64,000 nucleotides of DNA, from NCBI RefSeq assembly GCF_008065135.1, contig NZ_CP042914.1:2480001-2544000 (forward strand), given 5' to 3'. The first letter of the stretch is position 1. The number at the start of each line of letters is the position of its first letter. The stretch comes from Roseimaritima ulvae. GTDB taxonomy: Bacteria; Planctomycetota; Planctomycetia; Pirellulales; Pirellulaceae. Made by a program: the position numbers and the translations under genes. Under the pieces are notes generated by a model that did no database searches, was not told the DNA's origin, and worked only from the letters and a program-made list of their open reading frames with translations. Shown here piece after piece: positions 8,400-17,651 of this stretch.

Positions 8400-9146
8400 G
8401 TGTTTGTCGCCGCTTCGTTGGAATGTTTGCCGGATCGTAGTTTCGAGGAAGCCATCGAACTGCTGAATGACTTGGAATTTACGGCAGTCGAGATCGATTT
8501 ACACGCCGATGGCCACATCGATCCAGCAGCTTTGCTGACGACGCCCGAGGAGGTGGTACATCGGGTACGCCACTCGCACCGGCTGGACATCAGCGGCTAT
8601 AGCGTCGAACTGGAAGCGACCGGTGCGGCGTACTACAAACTGTTCGACGAAATCTGCAAATTCGCCAAAGCCACGCGGGTCGTCACGCTGACGGTGCCCT
8701 CGGCCGAATTGGGCACTCCGTTCAATGAAGAGGTCGAACACCTGCAACGGTTGGTCGATTTAGCCGAAGCCCAGGGAGCTCGCGTGGCGGTCAAGTGTGA
8801 ATTGGGGCGGTTGAGCGAAGACCCTGATACGTTGATGGTGTTGTGTGACAACGTGCACGGGCTGGGCATTACGATGGACCCCAGTGTGTTTATCTGCGGC
8901 CCGGCGAAAAACAAAAATCTCGATCGGATCCTCAAGTACGTCTTCAATATCCATTTCCGCGACTCTCTGCCGGACAAGTTCCACGTCAGCGTGGGACAGG
9001 GCGAAATCGACTATGGCAAGTGGATCACTCAGCTGGAACGCGAGGGGTACGACCGGGCGTTAACGGTGCATCTGCCGCCTCTGGAGGGACTCGACCACAG
9101 GGTGGAATTGCGCAAGTTGCGCCGGTTGTTGGAAAGTTCCCTGTAA
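8400..9146 (+). CDS. Sugar phosphate isomerase/epimerase-like TIM-barrel protein
   Basis: A 248-aa protein of the AP-endonuclease-2 / xylose-isomerase-like TIM barrel. Typical strands are visible: FVAASLECLPD at the start, FTAVEIDLHADGH (first acidic strand), VAVKCELG in the middle, GLGITMDPS, and FNIHFRDSLPDKFHVSVGQGEIDY near residue 200, where His, Asp and the GQGEID motif form the metal-binding end of the barrel. The predicted start is GTG. Such proteins isomerise or epimerise sugars or inositols, but many have unknown substrates. No sugar operon surrounds it. Confidence 0.8.
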   Translation: MFVAASLECLPDRSFEEAIELLNDLEFTAVEIDLHADGHIDPAALLTTPEEVVHRVRHSHRLDISGYSVELEATGAAYYKLFDEICKFAKATRVVTLTVPSAELGTPFNEEVEHLQRLVDLAEAQGARVAVKCELGRLSEDPDTLMVLCDNVHGLGITMDPSVFICGPAKNKNLDRILKYVFNIHFRDSLPDKFHVSVGQGEIDYGKWITQLEREGYDRALTVHLPPLEGLDHRVELRKLRRLLESSL

Positions 9147-9248
9147 CAAGCTGCCACGAATCCGCCACCCAATGCTGGACGACACGCCGCCCTTGCCCTA
9201 CGATAGGGGGGATCGTTCGTGTCGCTTCTTTGTGAGGGTATTGCCGAG

Positions 9249-9629
9249 ATGTCTGAGTGGTTTATCCGCCAAGAAGATGTCGAAATTGGTCCGGTCGATG
9301 GCCGCAGTTTGCTGGACATGATCCGTGGGGGCTCCGTTACCACGGATACGCTGGTCCGCAAGAACGATTCGGCTTGGTTTCAAGCCGGAGCGGTGGGAGG
9401 GCTGTTCGAAGCGGCCGCCGAATCGACCACCGAATACTTCTGTCCCGATTGCAGCAGCAAGGTCGTCAAACCGCCCTGCATCTGCCCCCACTGCGGGATC
9501 CAGTTGAGCTACGCTCGAGCCAAGGTCAGTGAGCACAAAATTCAGGGGTTCCAGCCCAAGCCCAAACCGAAACGCAGCAATTCGGTGCAGAAATGGTTGC
9601 AGCGGGTGCAAACGCCGCGTCAGAAGTAG
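9249..9629 (+). CDS. GYF_2-domain protein with zinc ribbon
   Basis: A 126-aa protein. Residues 1-50 form a GYF_2 domain (EWFIRQEDVEIGPVDGRSLL, then TLVRKNDSAWFQAG), a fold frequent in planctomycetes and thought to bind proline-rich peptides. Residues ~60-80 carry CPDC and CPHC, a four-cysteine zinc ribbon, followed by a basic tail (KPKPKRSN). I chose the ATG at 9249 rather than the upstream GTG at 9219, because GAGGG lies 9-14 bases before it and the domain begins right there. The M20 hydrolase gene follows after 22 bases and may be cotranscribed. Confidence 0.8.
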   Translation: MSEWFIRQEDVEIGPVDGRSLLDMIRGGSVTTDTLVRKNDSAWFQAGAVGGLFEAAAESTTEYFCPDCSSKVVKPPCICPHCGIQLSYARAKVSEHKIQGFQPKPKPKRSNSVQKWLQRVQTPRQK

Positions 9630-9651
9630 GGCATCATGAACGGTCTATCAG

Positions 9652-10893
9652 ATGACTGAATCGAACCAGGCCCTCCTCGACGCCCACGCGTGGATCGCCA
9701 AACAGCAGACCTCCGTTAGTGATCGTCTGCAACGCTGGTGCGAACAGAACTCGGGGTCCTATCACCCACAGTCGCTCAAGACCATGGCGGAGGTGCTGGT
9801 CGATGACCTGAGCAGTTGGGGGCTGCCGGTCGAACGCGTTAAGCTGCCCAACTGGGAAGAGCTGGACGACGTCGGGCAACTCGTTTCGCACAGTACCGGC
9901 CCCGGTCTACTGTGGCACCATCTTCCCCAGGCTGACCATCGTGTGCTGCTGCTAATTCATTACGACACGGTCTATTCACCTGATCCGCCACCGGCGATCC
10001 GGCGAGTAGGGGAGCGTCTGGTGGCCCCCGGGGCGGCGGATGCAAAAGGCGGTATCGCGGTTTTGCACCTGGCGCTGGCGGCGCTGCAACGATTTGAAGT
10101 CGCTCCGAACCTGGGCTGGTCGGTAGTATTGAACCCAGACGAAGAAATCGGTTCGCCGGCTTCGCGCGACTGGTTCGCCTCGCTGGCCGATGGCTACGAT
10201 TTTGGCATGGTCTTCGAACCCGCACTGCCCGGTGGCGCCTGGGTCGCCGACCGCAAGGGCTCCGGCAATTGGTCCTTTCTAGTGCAAGGTCGCTCGGCCC
10301 ACGCCGGTCGCAATCCTGAGCAAGGCCGTAACGCGATCGTACAAGCCGCCGCGCTAGTGCAGGCGCTCGATGCCCTCAACGATCGAGCTCACGGGCGAAC
10401 GGTCAACGTGGGCCGCATCCAAGGCGGTGGTCCATTGAATCGTGTTCCCGATGTGGCGGTGGTCCGCGTCAATGTGCGGATTACGGAGTCCGACGACGAA
10501 GCTCGCATCGAAAGCCGGTTTCGGGAGCTGGCGTCGAACTTCAGCGGCGACGGCTTTCGCTGTTCGTTGTTCGGCTCACTGCACGCCCCGGTCAAACACG
10601 CCGATAAATACGCCCTGTTGTTGCGGCAGCGGATGCAGGCTGCCGCGGAAAAAGTTTCCCGACCGGTGCAGTGGCAAGATACCGGCGGAGCCTGTGACGG
10701 CAGCAAGCTAGCCGCTTTCGGATTGCCCAACGTGGACACCCTGGGCCCCACCGGCGATCACCTGCACAGCCCCGCGGAATACTGCCAGTTAGACTCCATC
10801 GTGCCCGCGGCGCAGACCATCGTTCAGGCCTTGCATGATTTTGCCGCCGAACCGTTGCGTTGGCCGACCCGAGCCATGCGAGAGCAGCGATAA
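9652..10893 (+). CDS. M20 family metallohydrolase (carboxypeptidase G2 / ArgE-like)
   Basis: A 413-aa dizinc amidohydrolase. The metal-site motifs are LLIHYDTVYSP (His and Asp with the conserved HxD-type pattern), APGAADAKGG (bridging Asp), NPDEEIGSPAS (catalytic Glu pair) and a C-terminal GPTGDHLHSPAEY with the last His ligand. The dimerisation domain carries QGRSAHAGRNPEQGRNAI. Family members cleave N-acyl amino acids or C-terminal residues. The class III aminotransferase gene lies 430 bases downstream with only repeats between, a pairing that would suit arginine/ornithine-type amino-acid metabolism, but this is inference. Confidence 0.85.
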   Translation: MTESNQALLDAHAWIAKQQTSVSDRLQRWCEQNSGSYHPQSLKTMAEVLVDDLSSWGLPVERVKLPNWEELDDVGQLVSHSTGPGLLWHHLPQADHRVLLLIHYDTVYSPDPPPAIRRVGERLVAPGAADAKGGIAVLHLALAALQRFEVAPNLGWSVVLNPDEEIGSPASRDWFASLADGYDFGMVFEPALPGGAWVADRKGSGNWSFLVQGRSAHAGRNPEQGRNAIVQAAALVQALDALNDRAHGRTVNVGRIQGGGPLNRVPDVAVVRVNVRITESDDEARIESRFRELASNFSGDGFRCSLFGSLHAPVKHADKYALLLRQRMQAAAEKVSRPVQWQDTGGACDGSKLAAFGLPNVDTLGPTGDHLHSPAEYCQLDSIVPAAQTIVQALHDFAAEPLRWPTRAMREQR

Positions 10894-10979
10894 CAGCGTC
10901 GCGCTCAAGCCTCCGCGTTGCCATACCGCGACCGAGGTGAACCTCACCTCCCGCAAACGACTCCTCTAGCTACCGTCGC

Positions 10980-11262
10980 GCCGCGTAGTGTGGGCCCCCG
11001 GCCCGTGCATCCGTAGCTACCGTCGCGCCCCGTAGCATGGGCCCCTGGCCCGTGCATCCGTAGCTACCGTCGCCAGACGGTGGTCCGCGCAGTCCCCACG
11101 CTCTGGCGAGCGTAGCTACGAAAGACGGTGGGTCCGCGCAGTTCCCACGCTCTGGCAAGCGTAGCTACGAAAGACGGTGGGGCCGCGCAGTTCCCACGCT
11201 CTGGCGAGCGTAGCTACGAAAGAACGGTGGGCCCGCGCAGTTCCCACGCTCTGGCGAATTCC
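10980..11262. repeat. Repeat-filled gap: family F units, then a ~49-bp tandem array of family D
   Basis: The 429-base gap holds no gene. Family F units (GTAGCATGGGCCCCTGGCCC type) occupy 10980-11060. From 11059 to 11262 there are four head-to-tail copies of a unit starting CGTAGCTACGAAAGACGG and ending CCCACGCTCTGGCGAG, at 11059, 11111, 11160 and 11209. Spacing is 52 then 49 and 49 bases. Copies differ at a few positions only, suggesting recent local duplication. Confidence 0.8.
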
Positions 11263-11322
11263 GCCCTCAGATAGTATTTTGCTCTTTCGCTTCCCCACCT
11301 TTTGTTTTCCGAGGCTTGATAC

Positions 11323-12720
11323 GTGAACGCTTCCGCTGCCGATGCTCTTCGCTCCGATCCACGAGTTGCCGAGGCCAAGCGTTTGCTGCGCGAGGCGGTT
11401 GCCGATCACGGTGCGGACCTGACGCAGGTCCGCGAACCGCTGGAAGGTTTGCAAGCCGAATACCAAAACATGCTTGAACGATTGGAAGTCGCTCGCGGGG
11501 GCAAACCGATCTGGCCTTACCTATCCGGCGGCTTAGGCAACGGGCCCTGGGTCGAGCTGGCTGATGGCAGTGTCAAATTAGATATGATCGGCGGCATCGG
11601 TGTCCACGGTGCTGGCCACAGCCATCCGGCGATTCTGGACGCAGCCGTCGACGCGGCTTTGGAAGACACGGTGATGCAGGGCAATCTGCAACAGCATCCC
11701 CCCAGCCTGCTGATGAGCGAGCGTCTGTTGAAACTGGCCACCGCGCAGGGGGCGCCGCTGCAGCACTGTATGCTCAGCACCAGCGGAGCGATGGCCAATG
11801 AAAACGCGCTCAAGATCGCCTTACATCGCGCCACGCCCGCCAACCGTGTGATCGCTTTCGACAATGCCTTTGCCGGCCGCTCTCTGGCGATGGCCGCGAT
11901 CACCGACCGCCCCAAATATCGCCAGGGGCTGCCGGTCGCCTTGCAGGTTGACTACCTGCCGTTTCTGGATCCTGAGCGTCCGCAGCAGAGTCAGCAGCAG
12001 GCCGTCGACGAACTGCAACGGCTGCTCGCCCGACACCCTGGCCGCTACGGCGCCTTTTGGGCCGAGCTGTTTGCGGGTGAAGGCGGTTATTACTCCGGCA
12101 GCAAGGAATTTTTCACCGCCTTGTGCGAACCTTTAAAAGCCGCCGGAGTGCCGATTATTTTCGACGAAATTCAATCCTTCTCACGGTTCAGCCAGCCCTT
12201 TGCCTTTCAGCATTACGGCTTGGATAAATACGTCGACATCGTGACCGTTGGCAAAGTCACCCAGGTGTGCGCCACGCTGTATGGAGAAGCCTTCAAGCCC
12301 ACCGGCCCCATTCTCAGTCAAACCTTTACCGGTGCGTCATCGGCCATCGCCGCGGGCCTGGCGATGTTGGACGCCTTGGAGGAAGCGAATTGTTTCGGAG
12401 CCGACGGTGCGAACCTGCAACGCCATCGCTATTTCGCCGACCGCCTGACGGCACTGGCCGAGCGGTACCCTGAGGTTGTCAAAGGACCGTTTGGGGAAGG
12501 CATGATGATCGCGTTCACACCCGGCGACGGCAGTTTTGAAACCGCCAAATGGTTCATGGATACGATGTACGAAGACGGTTTGTTGGGGTTTGTCTGCGGC
12601 GCCGAACCAACCCGGATTCGCTTCCTGCCCGCCCCGGCGATCACCACCAATGAACACATCGACAAAGTGATCGAATTGCTGACCGGTGTGGTGGAGAAGT
12701 ACCAGGCAACCAAGCCGTAG
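11323..12720 (+). CDS. Class III PLP-dependent aminotransferase
   Basis: A 465-aa fold-type I aminotransferase with GTG start. Visible parts: substrate/cofactor loop GGIGVHGAGHSHP, the PLP-phosphate-contacting STSGAMANENALKIAL, IIFDEIQSFSR with the Asp that pairs with the pyridine nitrogen, and VTVGKVTQVCATL with the Schiff-base Lys. The family includes acetyl- and succinylornithine, GABA and other omega-aminotransferases. The ~60-residue N-terminal extension and the VGKVTQVCAT variant differ from ArgD, so I do not assign a substrate. It is preceded by the M20 hydrolase and a repeat array. Confidence 0.85.
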   Translation: MNASAADALRSDPRVAEAKRLLREAVADHGADLTQVREPLEGLQAEYQNMLERLEVARGGKPIWPYLSGGLGNGPWVELADGSVKLDMIGGIGVHGAGHSHPAILDAAVDAALEDTVMQGNLQQHPPSLLMSERLLKLATAQGAPLQHCMLSTSGAMANENALKIALHRATPANRVIAFDNAFAGRSLAMAAITDRPKYRQGLPVALQVDYLPFLDPERPQQSQQQAVDELQRLLARHPGRYGAFWAELFAGEGGYYSGSKEFFTALCEPLKAAGVPIIFDEIQSFSRFSQPFAFQHYGLDKYVDIVTVGKVTQVCATLYGEAFKPTGPILSQTFTGASSAIAAGLAMLDALEEANCFGADGANLQRHRYFADRLTALAERYPEVVKGPFGEGMMIAFTPGDGSFETAKWFMDTMYEDGLLGFVCGAEPTRIRFLPAPAITTNEHIDKVIELLTGVVEKYQATKP

Positions 12721-12740
12721 CCGCCGACTTCCGCCAACGT

Positions 12741-12770
12741 CGTAGCTACGCTCGCCAGAGCGTGGGGCGG
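12741..12770. repeat. REP-like hairpin, family D
   Basis: CGTAGCTACGCTCGCCAGAG followed by CGTGGGGCGG, 20 bases after the stop of the aminotransferase gene. Same unit as at 4921-4947. Confidence 0.7.
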
Positions 12771-12827
12771 TAATCCACGCGTGACGAACAGGCTGTCGTT
12801 TTAGTGGTTACGCCGGAGAAGACTGTA

Positions 12828-12875
12828 CTTCACCCTCCCTCTGGGAGGGTCGAGCGTCAGCGAGGGGAGGGCTTT
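12828..12875 (-). repeat. Fragment of the MITE core, inverted
   Basis: The reverse complement reads CCCTCCCCTCGCTGACGCTC then the CCCTCCC-AGA-GGGAGGG hairpin and GTGAAG. That is the same core as in the MITE copies at 27278, 37654 and 44801, without either terminus. Confidence 0.6.
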
Positions 12876-12893
12876 TCGGCTACGGGGGGACGG

Positions 12894-14351
12894 CTACGCG
12901 ATGATGTTGTGGATCACGTTGCCGCCGACGTCGGTTAGTCGAAAGCGGCGGCCGTTGTAGGTGTAGGTCAGCTGTTCGTGGTTCAGGCCCAGCTGGTGCA
13001 GGATGGTGGCGTGCAGGTCGTTGACGTGAACTTTGTCCACGGCGGCTTTGTGACCGATTTCGTCGGATTCGCCGTGGCTGACGCCGCCCTTGATGCCGCC
13101 ACCGGCCAGCCACGCGGTGAAACAGTGCGGGTTGTGATCGCGGCCCGGTTTGGCGGCTTTCTGGGCTACCGGCAATCGCCCGAACTCGCCGCACCAAATC
13201 ACCAGCGTTTCATCTAACAGCCCTCTCTGTTCCAGGTCAGCAAGCAACCCGGCGATCGGTTGATCGGTCTCTTTGGCGAAGCCCGCATGGTTGCCCTTAA
13301 TGTCGTTATGCCCATCCCAGCTGCGTTGGTTCTCCATGCCGCCGGAATAGATTTGCACGAACCGCACGCCGCGTTCGACCATCCGGCGGGCGGTCAAACA
13401 CTGTTTCGCAAAATGTTTGCAGTGGGGTTGGTCCAGCCCGTACAGCTTCTGCACATGTTCGGGTTCCTGGTCGATGGCCAGCGCTTCGGGGGCCGACATT
13501 TGCATGCGGTAGGCCAATTCGTACGATTCGATACGTGCGGTCAGCTCCGCTTCATTGGCTTGTTGTTCGCGGTGCAGCGAATTTAATTGACTTAGGAAGT
13601 CCAGTTGTGCACGTTGTTGAGCGTCGTTCATCGCGGCGGGACGTTGCAGGTTATCGATCGGCGCGCCTTGAGGTTTCAGCCATGTGCCCTGGAACGCACC
13701 CGGCAGGAACCCGGCGCTCCAGTTGGACGCTTGACCTTTGGGCAAGCCGCGATTCAGCGGATCACTCATGACCACAAACGCCGGCAGATTACGGCTTTCG
13801 CTGCCCAGTCCGTAGGTCACCCAGGAACCGACGCAGGGGTAACCCATGCGGGGCAAGCCACAGTTCATCATGAACAGGGCGGGCGAGTGGTTATTGGATT
13901 CGGTATGTCCCGAATGGATAAACGCCATCTTGTCGACATGTTCGCCCAGGTGCGGAAAAATCTCCGACACCATTTTGCCGCTTTGACCGCGGGGCGTGAA
14001 TTGAAAGGGCGACTTCATCACGCCGCCCACCGAGTTGGCAAAGAAGCCGGTGAATTTGTCAAAACCTTCGAGTTGTTTCCCGTCGGCTTTGGCAAGTTCG
14101 GGCTTGTAGTCAAAGGTATCGACCTGGCTGGGGCCGCCATTGATGAAGAACCAGATCACCCGCTTGGCTTTGGAGGCGAAGTGGGGAGCTCGAGGTGCCA
14201 AGGGATCGATGGCGCTGGAGGCTGCCAGCGCCCGTTCATCGGCCAGCAACGCCGCCAAGCCCAGCATGCCGGCGCCGCTGCCGCAGCGTTGCAGCATTTG
14301 GCGTCGCGAGAGAGCGGTGTTCGCGGTTCGGAGGGGACGCAGTGGATTCAT
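12894..14351 (-). CDS. DUF1501 family secreted protein (sulfatase-like fold)
   Basis: A 485-aa protein with a Tat-type start (SRRQMLQRCGSGAGMLGLAAL), so probably exported folded. The DUF1501 hallmarks are visible: VIWFFINGGPSQVDTFDYKP, IHSGHTESNNHSPALFMMNCG, WDGHNDIKGNHA, LVIWCGEFGRLPVAQ and DLHATILHQLGLNHEQLTY, which resemble alkaline-phosphatase/sulfatase-superfamily metal-site segments. The biochemical role is unknown. The start was placed at 14351, although the frame extends upstream, because the Tat signal begins there and the ATG overlaps the stop of the PSD1 gene by 4 bases (ATGA). The two genes are translationally coupled. Confidence 0.9.
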   Translation of the reverse strand: MNPLRPLRTANTALSRRQMLQRCGSGAGMLGLAALLADERALAASSAIDPLAPRAPHFASKAKRVIWFFINGGPSQVDTFDYKPELAKADGKQLEGFDKFTGFFANSVGGVMKSPFQFTPRGQSGKMVSEIFPHLGEHVDKMAFIHSGHTESNNHSPALFMMNCGLPRMGYPCVGSWVTYGLGSESRNLPAFVVMSDPLNRGLPKGQASNWSAGFLPGAFQGTWLKPQGAPIDNLQRPAAMNDAQQRAQLDFLSQLNSLHREQQANEAELTARIESYELAYRMQMSAPEALAIDQEPEHVQKLYGLDQPHCKHFAKQCLTARRMVERGVRFVQIYSGGMENQRSWDGHNDIKGNHAGFAKETDQPIAGLLADLEQRGLLDETLVIWCGEFGRLPVAQKAAKPGRDHNPHCFTAWLAGGGIKGGVSHGESDEIGHKAAVDKVHVNDLHATILHQLGLNHEQLTYTYNGRRFRLTDVGGNVIHNIIA

Positions 14352-17300
14352 GGCAAGTACAGGAATTCGTTGGAGCAATAGAGGGCTTGGCAAAAATCGA
14401 TCAGGGCCGCTTTCCGCCCCTGCTCGGCATCGCCGTAACGCGCTGCTTGGGACTGCAAGAACAAGGCCGCCAATTCGGCTTCTTGTGACGTGGGCTGGCG
14501 GCTGAACAGCCGTAGGTACACGGCCGCAACCGCATCGGCGTCGGATGTTTGCGGCCCGCCGACCAGCGTGGCCAAGGCCGTGGCGTCGTGCCGCGCCGCC
14601 GTGCTGTTCATCAACGCCAGGGCTTGCGGAGCGATCGCGGTGACGGAGCGTTTGCCGATGCTGACTAGGTGTTCCGGCCAATCAAAGATTTGCATCATGG
14701 GAATAAAGCGGCTGCGTTTGATCGTAAAATAAATGCTTCGCCGCCGCATGTTGGGATCCAGCGTTCCCGGCCCATACATCGTGGAATCCAGACGTCCGCT
14801 GCTCGCCAACATCGAATCCCGAATCACCTCCGCTTCCAATCGCCGGGGCTGGAATCGCCATAGCCACTGGTTGTCGATATCGGTGGCCGAACGGGTGGCG
14901 TCCGTATCGCTGGTCTGCATATACGTCGCGGAGGTCAGCATTTGTTTGTGCAGCCGTTTTAGCTTCCAGCCGTGGTGGATCAGATCGGCGGCCAGCCAGT
15001 CGAGCAATTCGGGGTGGCTGGGACGGGCGCCTTGAAAACCAAAATCGTTGGGCGTTTCCACGATGCCGCGACCGAAGTGGTGGTGCCACATGCGATTGAC
15101 GATCACGCGAGCCAGCAGAAAACCGGCGCCCTGGTCAGGATCCGTGATCCAGGCCGCCAACCGGCTGCGCGGCGGTAGCTCGGTTTGCTCGCCGGTCGCG
15201 GAAAGTTCAAATTGCGGCAGCACCTGCAGCATGCCAGGGTCCATCCGCTGCTGCTTCTGTTTGGCGTCGCCACGTTTGAGCAGATGCACCTCGGGATAAA
15301 AGTGGGGGTAGCCGCGGCCGTCGGCGTGATGCTTGAGCGGTTGGACGCCTTCGCTGTAGATCAACACCTTGCGCGTGTCCGGCGCGGGCTTGCTGGCTTT
15401 GTGATCGGCGACCGCGCGCCGCAGTTTCTGCCAAGCCAAATCCTCGGCGGCATACCAGTCTCGCAGCAGCGTTCGCTGAGTGGCGGAAAGTTGGTCCGCG
15501 TTGCCGGTGCGAACCTTTTCGACCGCCGCGGTGAATTCCACCGAAGTGCCTTCGCCGAGCGCAAAATCGGCTTTGGCATCTGGCGACACGCTCAACCGAA
15601 ACCGCCCCAAAGCATGTTTGGTGTTGACGTGGAACCGCATCCGAATCACCAAACGCGAAGCCGTGGCTAGCGGTTGTTCAAACTCGAAGATGGCGGCTTG
15701 ATCTTTGCCGATGCCGCCGAAGTCCACCGCCCATCCGGTGGTGTTGATGTCGTCATCCAGAGAGCTGGCCACCGACAAGCCGCCGGTGTTTTGTTGGTGC
15801 GTTGCTCGTGGATGAACCAGTTTGATGGGCGTCCCTTGGACATCCGCCGCGGTATTGCTGGGGACGGCGTCGATGGTCAGATTGCCCAGTGCAAAATTCC
15901 CATTGGCAGCTCGGCCGGGGCCTCGACGAGGCATCGAGGCATGGGTTAGTGCTTCGATTCGCAACGCTGCCGCTCCGGCCGGCGCGTCGGCCAGGATGGT
16001 GTATTCGTCCTGCGCCGGCGGCGTGCCGCTGGCCAGCCAAGCCCCATCGCTTTGCCGGCTGAACTCAACCTTGCCCCGCGAACGGACGTCGGTCAGGTCG
16101 AGAATTTGCCAGGGACTGTCGGAAGGTTGCTCGGGCAACTCGGCGGCCGCTAACCAAGCGGCGAACTTGGGCTCCAGCGTTTGCGTTTCGTACGCCGACA
16201 GCTCGGTCGTCAGTTGGGCGTAGCGTTGTTGCCAAGCTTCCAGTTTGTCGGGGTAGTCGTCGGATTGGAATTCGAGTGTTTTCTCGCTGCGGATCGTTTT
16301 GGCGAAGGTGGCCGCCAGGGCGTAGTAGTCGCGGGTAGGTATGGGGTCGAATTTGTGGTCATGGCAGCGAGCGCAGCCGATCGACAGTCCTAAAAACGAA
16401 ACGCCCGTGGTGGCTACGATGTCATCCAGCTCATCGTAGCGGGCGGTTTCAAATTCCGCTTCGGTCAGCTGGGTGGGGAACACGCCCGCGGCCATGAATC
16501 CGGTGGCCATCCAAGCTTGCGGATCTTCCGGAGCCAGTTCGTCGCCGGCCAGTTGCCAGCGGGTCATTTGGTCCCAGGGCATGTCCTGGTTGAACGCGGC
16601 AATCAAAAAGTCTCGATAGTGGTAGGCGGTCTTGCGGTCGTAGTCGTGTTCAAAGCCGGTGCTTTCGGCAAACCGAGCCACGTCCATCCAGTGTCGTGCC
16701 CAGCGTTCGCCGTAGTGCTCGGATTCCAACAGCCGATCGATTAATTTTTCGTAGGCCAACGGGTCGGGATCGTTGACAAACGCGGTGGTTTGTTCGGGGC
16801 TGGGGGGCAAACCCAGCAGGTCCAGGTAAGCGCGACGCACCAGGACTTGCCGCGAGGCGATGGGGTTACCCTGCACGCCCGCCTCGCGTTGGCGAGCGAC
16901 CACGAAGCGATCGATGGTGTTCCGACTCCACGTATCGCCACTGAGCTCTGGCGGGGTGACTTCGGCCAGCGGCGCGAGGGACCAGAACTGTCGGTCCTCA
17001 TCGGTGACCTGCATCGGTAGGACTTCCGCTCCTTCGGGGCGGTCGGCCAGCGGCTTGTCGTAGGGAGCCCCCAGATCGATCCAGCGAGCGATGCTGGCGA
17101 TCGTTTCCTCGGACAGCTTGTCGGCTTTGAAGGGCATCGCCGGCTCGGCTTCGTGTCGCAGCAATTCCAGCAGAAAACTGTCCGCGGCGGTGTCTTCGAC
17201 AAATCCGCTGTCCAGCAAAGCGTCGCGGGTGGCCAGATCAAAATCGGCCTTGGTGGATTTGCCGCCGTGACAGTCCAGACAGTGTTCGGTGAGGATCCCG

Positions 17301-17455
17301 CGGATGGACTGCTTAAACAACTGCAGGCCCTGTTTGGATTGTTCGACGTGGTTCTCGCCCCCCGGGGGGACGGGTTTATTCTGCGGTTCGTCAGCGGCCA
17401 GGGAGCCGACCAGCACTAGGCAGAGCACAACGGAGAAACAAAAGCGGATCATCAT
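14348..17455 (-). CDS. PSD1 protein: planctomycete cytochrome c (PSCyt1) + DUF1549 + DUF1553
   Basis: A 1035-aa exported protein with signal peptide MMIRFCFSVVLCLVLVG. A CXXCH haem site (CLDCHGG, about residue 60) lies in the PSCyt1 domain. Then comes DUF1549 (NTIDRFVVARQREAG, GERWARHWMDVARFAES, IGCARCHDHKFDPIPTRDYY, with a second CXXCH) and DUF1553 in the C-terminal third (NRMWHHHFGRGIVETPNDFG, HPELLDWLA). Between DUFs, at roughly residues 450-640, there is a beta-rich insert (ALRIEALTH, GGLSVASSLDDDINTTGWAV) resembling a carbohydrate-binding-like sandwich. The second PSD1 in this window lacks it. The start is set at MMIRF rather than the longer frame because the signal peptide begins there. 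The function is unproven; polysaccharide or glycan oxidation has been suggested for such gene pairs. Confidence 0.9.
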   Translation of the reverse strand: MMIRFCFSVVLCLVLVGSLAADEPQNKPVPPGGENHVEQSKQGLQLFKQSIRGILTEHCLDCHGGKSTKADFDLATRDALLDSGFVEDTAADSFLLELLRHEAEPAMPFKADKLSEETIASIARWIDLGAPYDKPLADRPEGAEVLPMQVTDEDRQFWSLAPLAEVTPPELSGDTWSRNTIDRFVVARQREAGVQGNPIASRQVLVRRAYLDLLGLPPSPEQTTAFVNDPDPLAYEKLIDRLLESEHYGERWARHWMDVARFAESTGFEHDYDRKTAYHYRDFLIAAFNQDMPWDQMTRWQLAGDELAPEDPQAWMATGFMAAGVFPTQLTEAEFETARYDELDDIVATTGVSFLGLSIGCARCHDHKFDPIPTRDYYALAATFAKTIRSEKTLEFQSDDYPDKLEAWQQRYAQLTTELSAYETQTLEPKFAAWLAAAELPEQPSDSPWQILDLTDVRSRGKVEFSRQSDGAWLASGTPPAQDEYTILADAPAGAAALRIEALTHASMPRRGPGRAANGNFALGNLTIDAVPSNTAADVQGTPIKLVHPRATHQQNTGGLSVASSLDDDINTTGWAVDFGGIGKDQAAIFEFEQPLATASRLVIRMRFHVNTKHALGRFRLSVSPDAKADFALGEGTSVEFTAAVEKVRTGNADQLSATQRTLLRDWYAAEDLAWQKLRRAVADHKASKPAPDTRKVLIYSEGVQPLKHHADGRGYPHFYPEVHLLKRGDAKQKQQRMDPGMLQVLPQFELSATGEQTELPPRSRLAAWITDPDQGAGFLLARVIVNRMWHHHFGRGIVETPNDFGFQGARPSHPELLDWLAADLIHHGWKLKRLHKQMLTSATYMQTSDTDATRSATDIDNQWLWRFQPRRLEAEVIRDSMLASSGRLDSTMYGPGTLDPNMRRRSIYFTIKRSRFIPMMQIFDWPEHLVSIGKRSVTAIAPQALALMNSTAARHDATALATLVGGPQTSDADAVAAVYLRLFSRQPTSQEAELAALFLQSQAARYGDAEQGRKAALIDFCQALYCSNEFLYLP

Positions 17456-17534
17456 CGGCAGCCACAATGCAAGGAGTCGGCAGGGGGGCGGGGTGTGATA
17501 CAGGCGGGAGGGACCTGCATTATAACTGCTTCGG

Positions 17535-17646
17535 CAGCCCGTAGTTTGACTCTCCGAGTCGAGCACCAGCGTACCCCCAGCATCCCGACTCGGAGAGTCA
17601 GGCTACGGGAGAGTTAGGCTGCACGACTCGGAGAGTCATGCTACGG
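17535..17646. repeat. Palindromic repeat: GACTCTCCGAGTCG / CGACTCGGAGAGTC units
   Basis: Three units of a hairpin built on ACTCGGAGAGTCA, each ending in GCTACGGG or its inverse. They occupy the gap between the PSD1 start and the stop of the oxidoreductase gene. Two units are direct and one is inverted. Confidence 0.65.
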
Positions 17647-17651
17647 GGGGG

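Noticed and set aside
11059-11262. Possible CRISPR array
   Set aside because: Direct tandem copies of a 49-base unit with no unique spacers and no cas genes nearby.
11323-12720. Calling the aminotransferase argD or astC
   Set aside because: Class III membership is certain but the N-terminal extension and the Lys motif differ from ArgD, and no arginine-pathway gene except a generic M20 hydrolase is adjacent.
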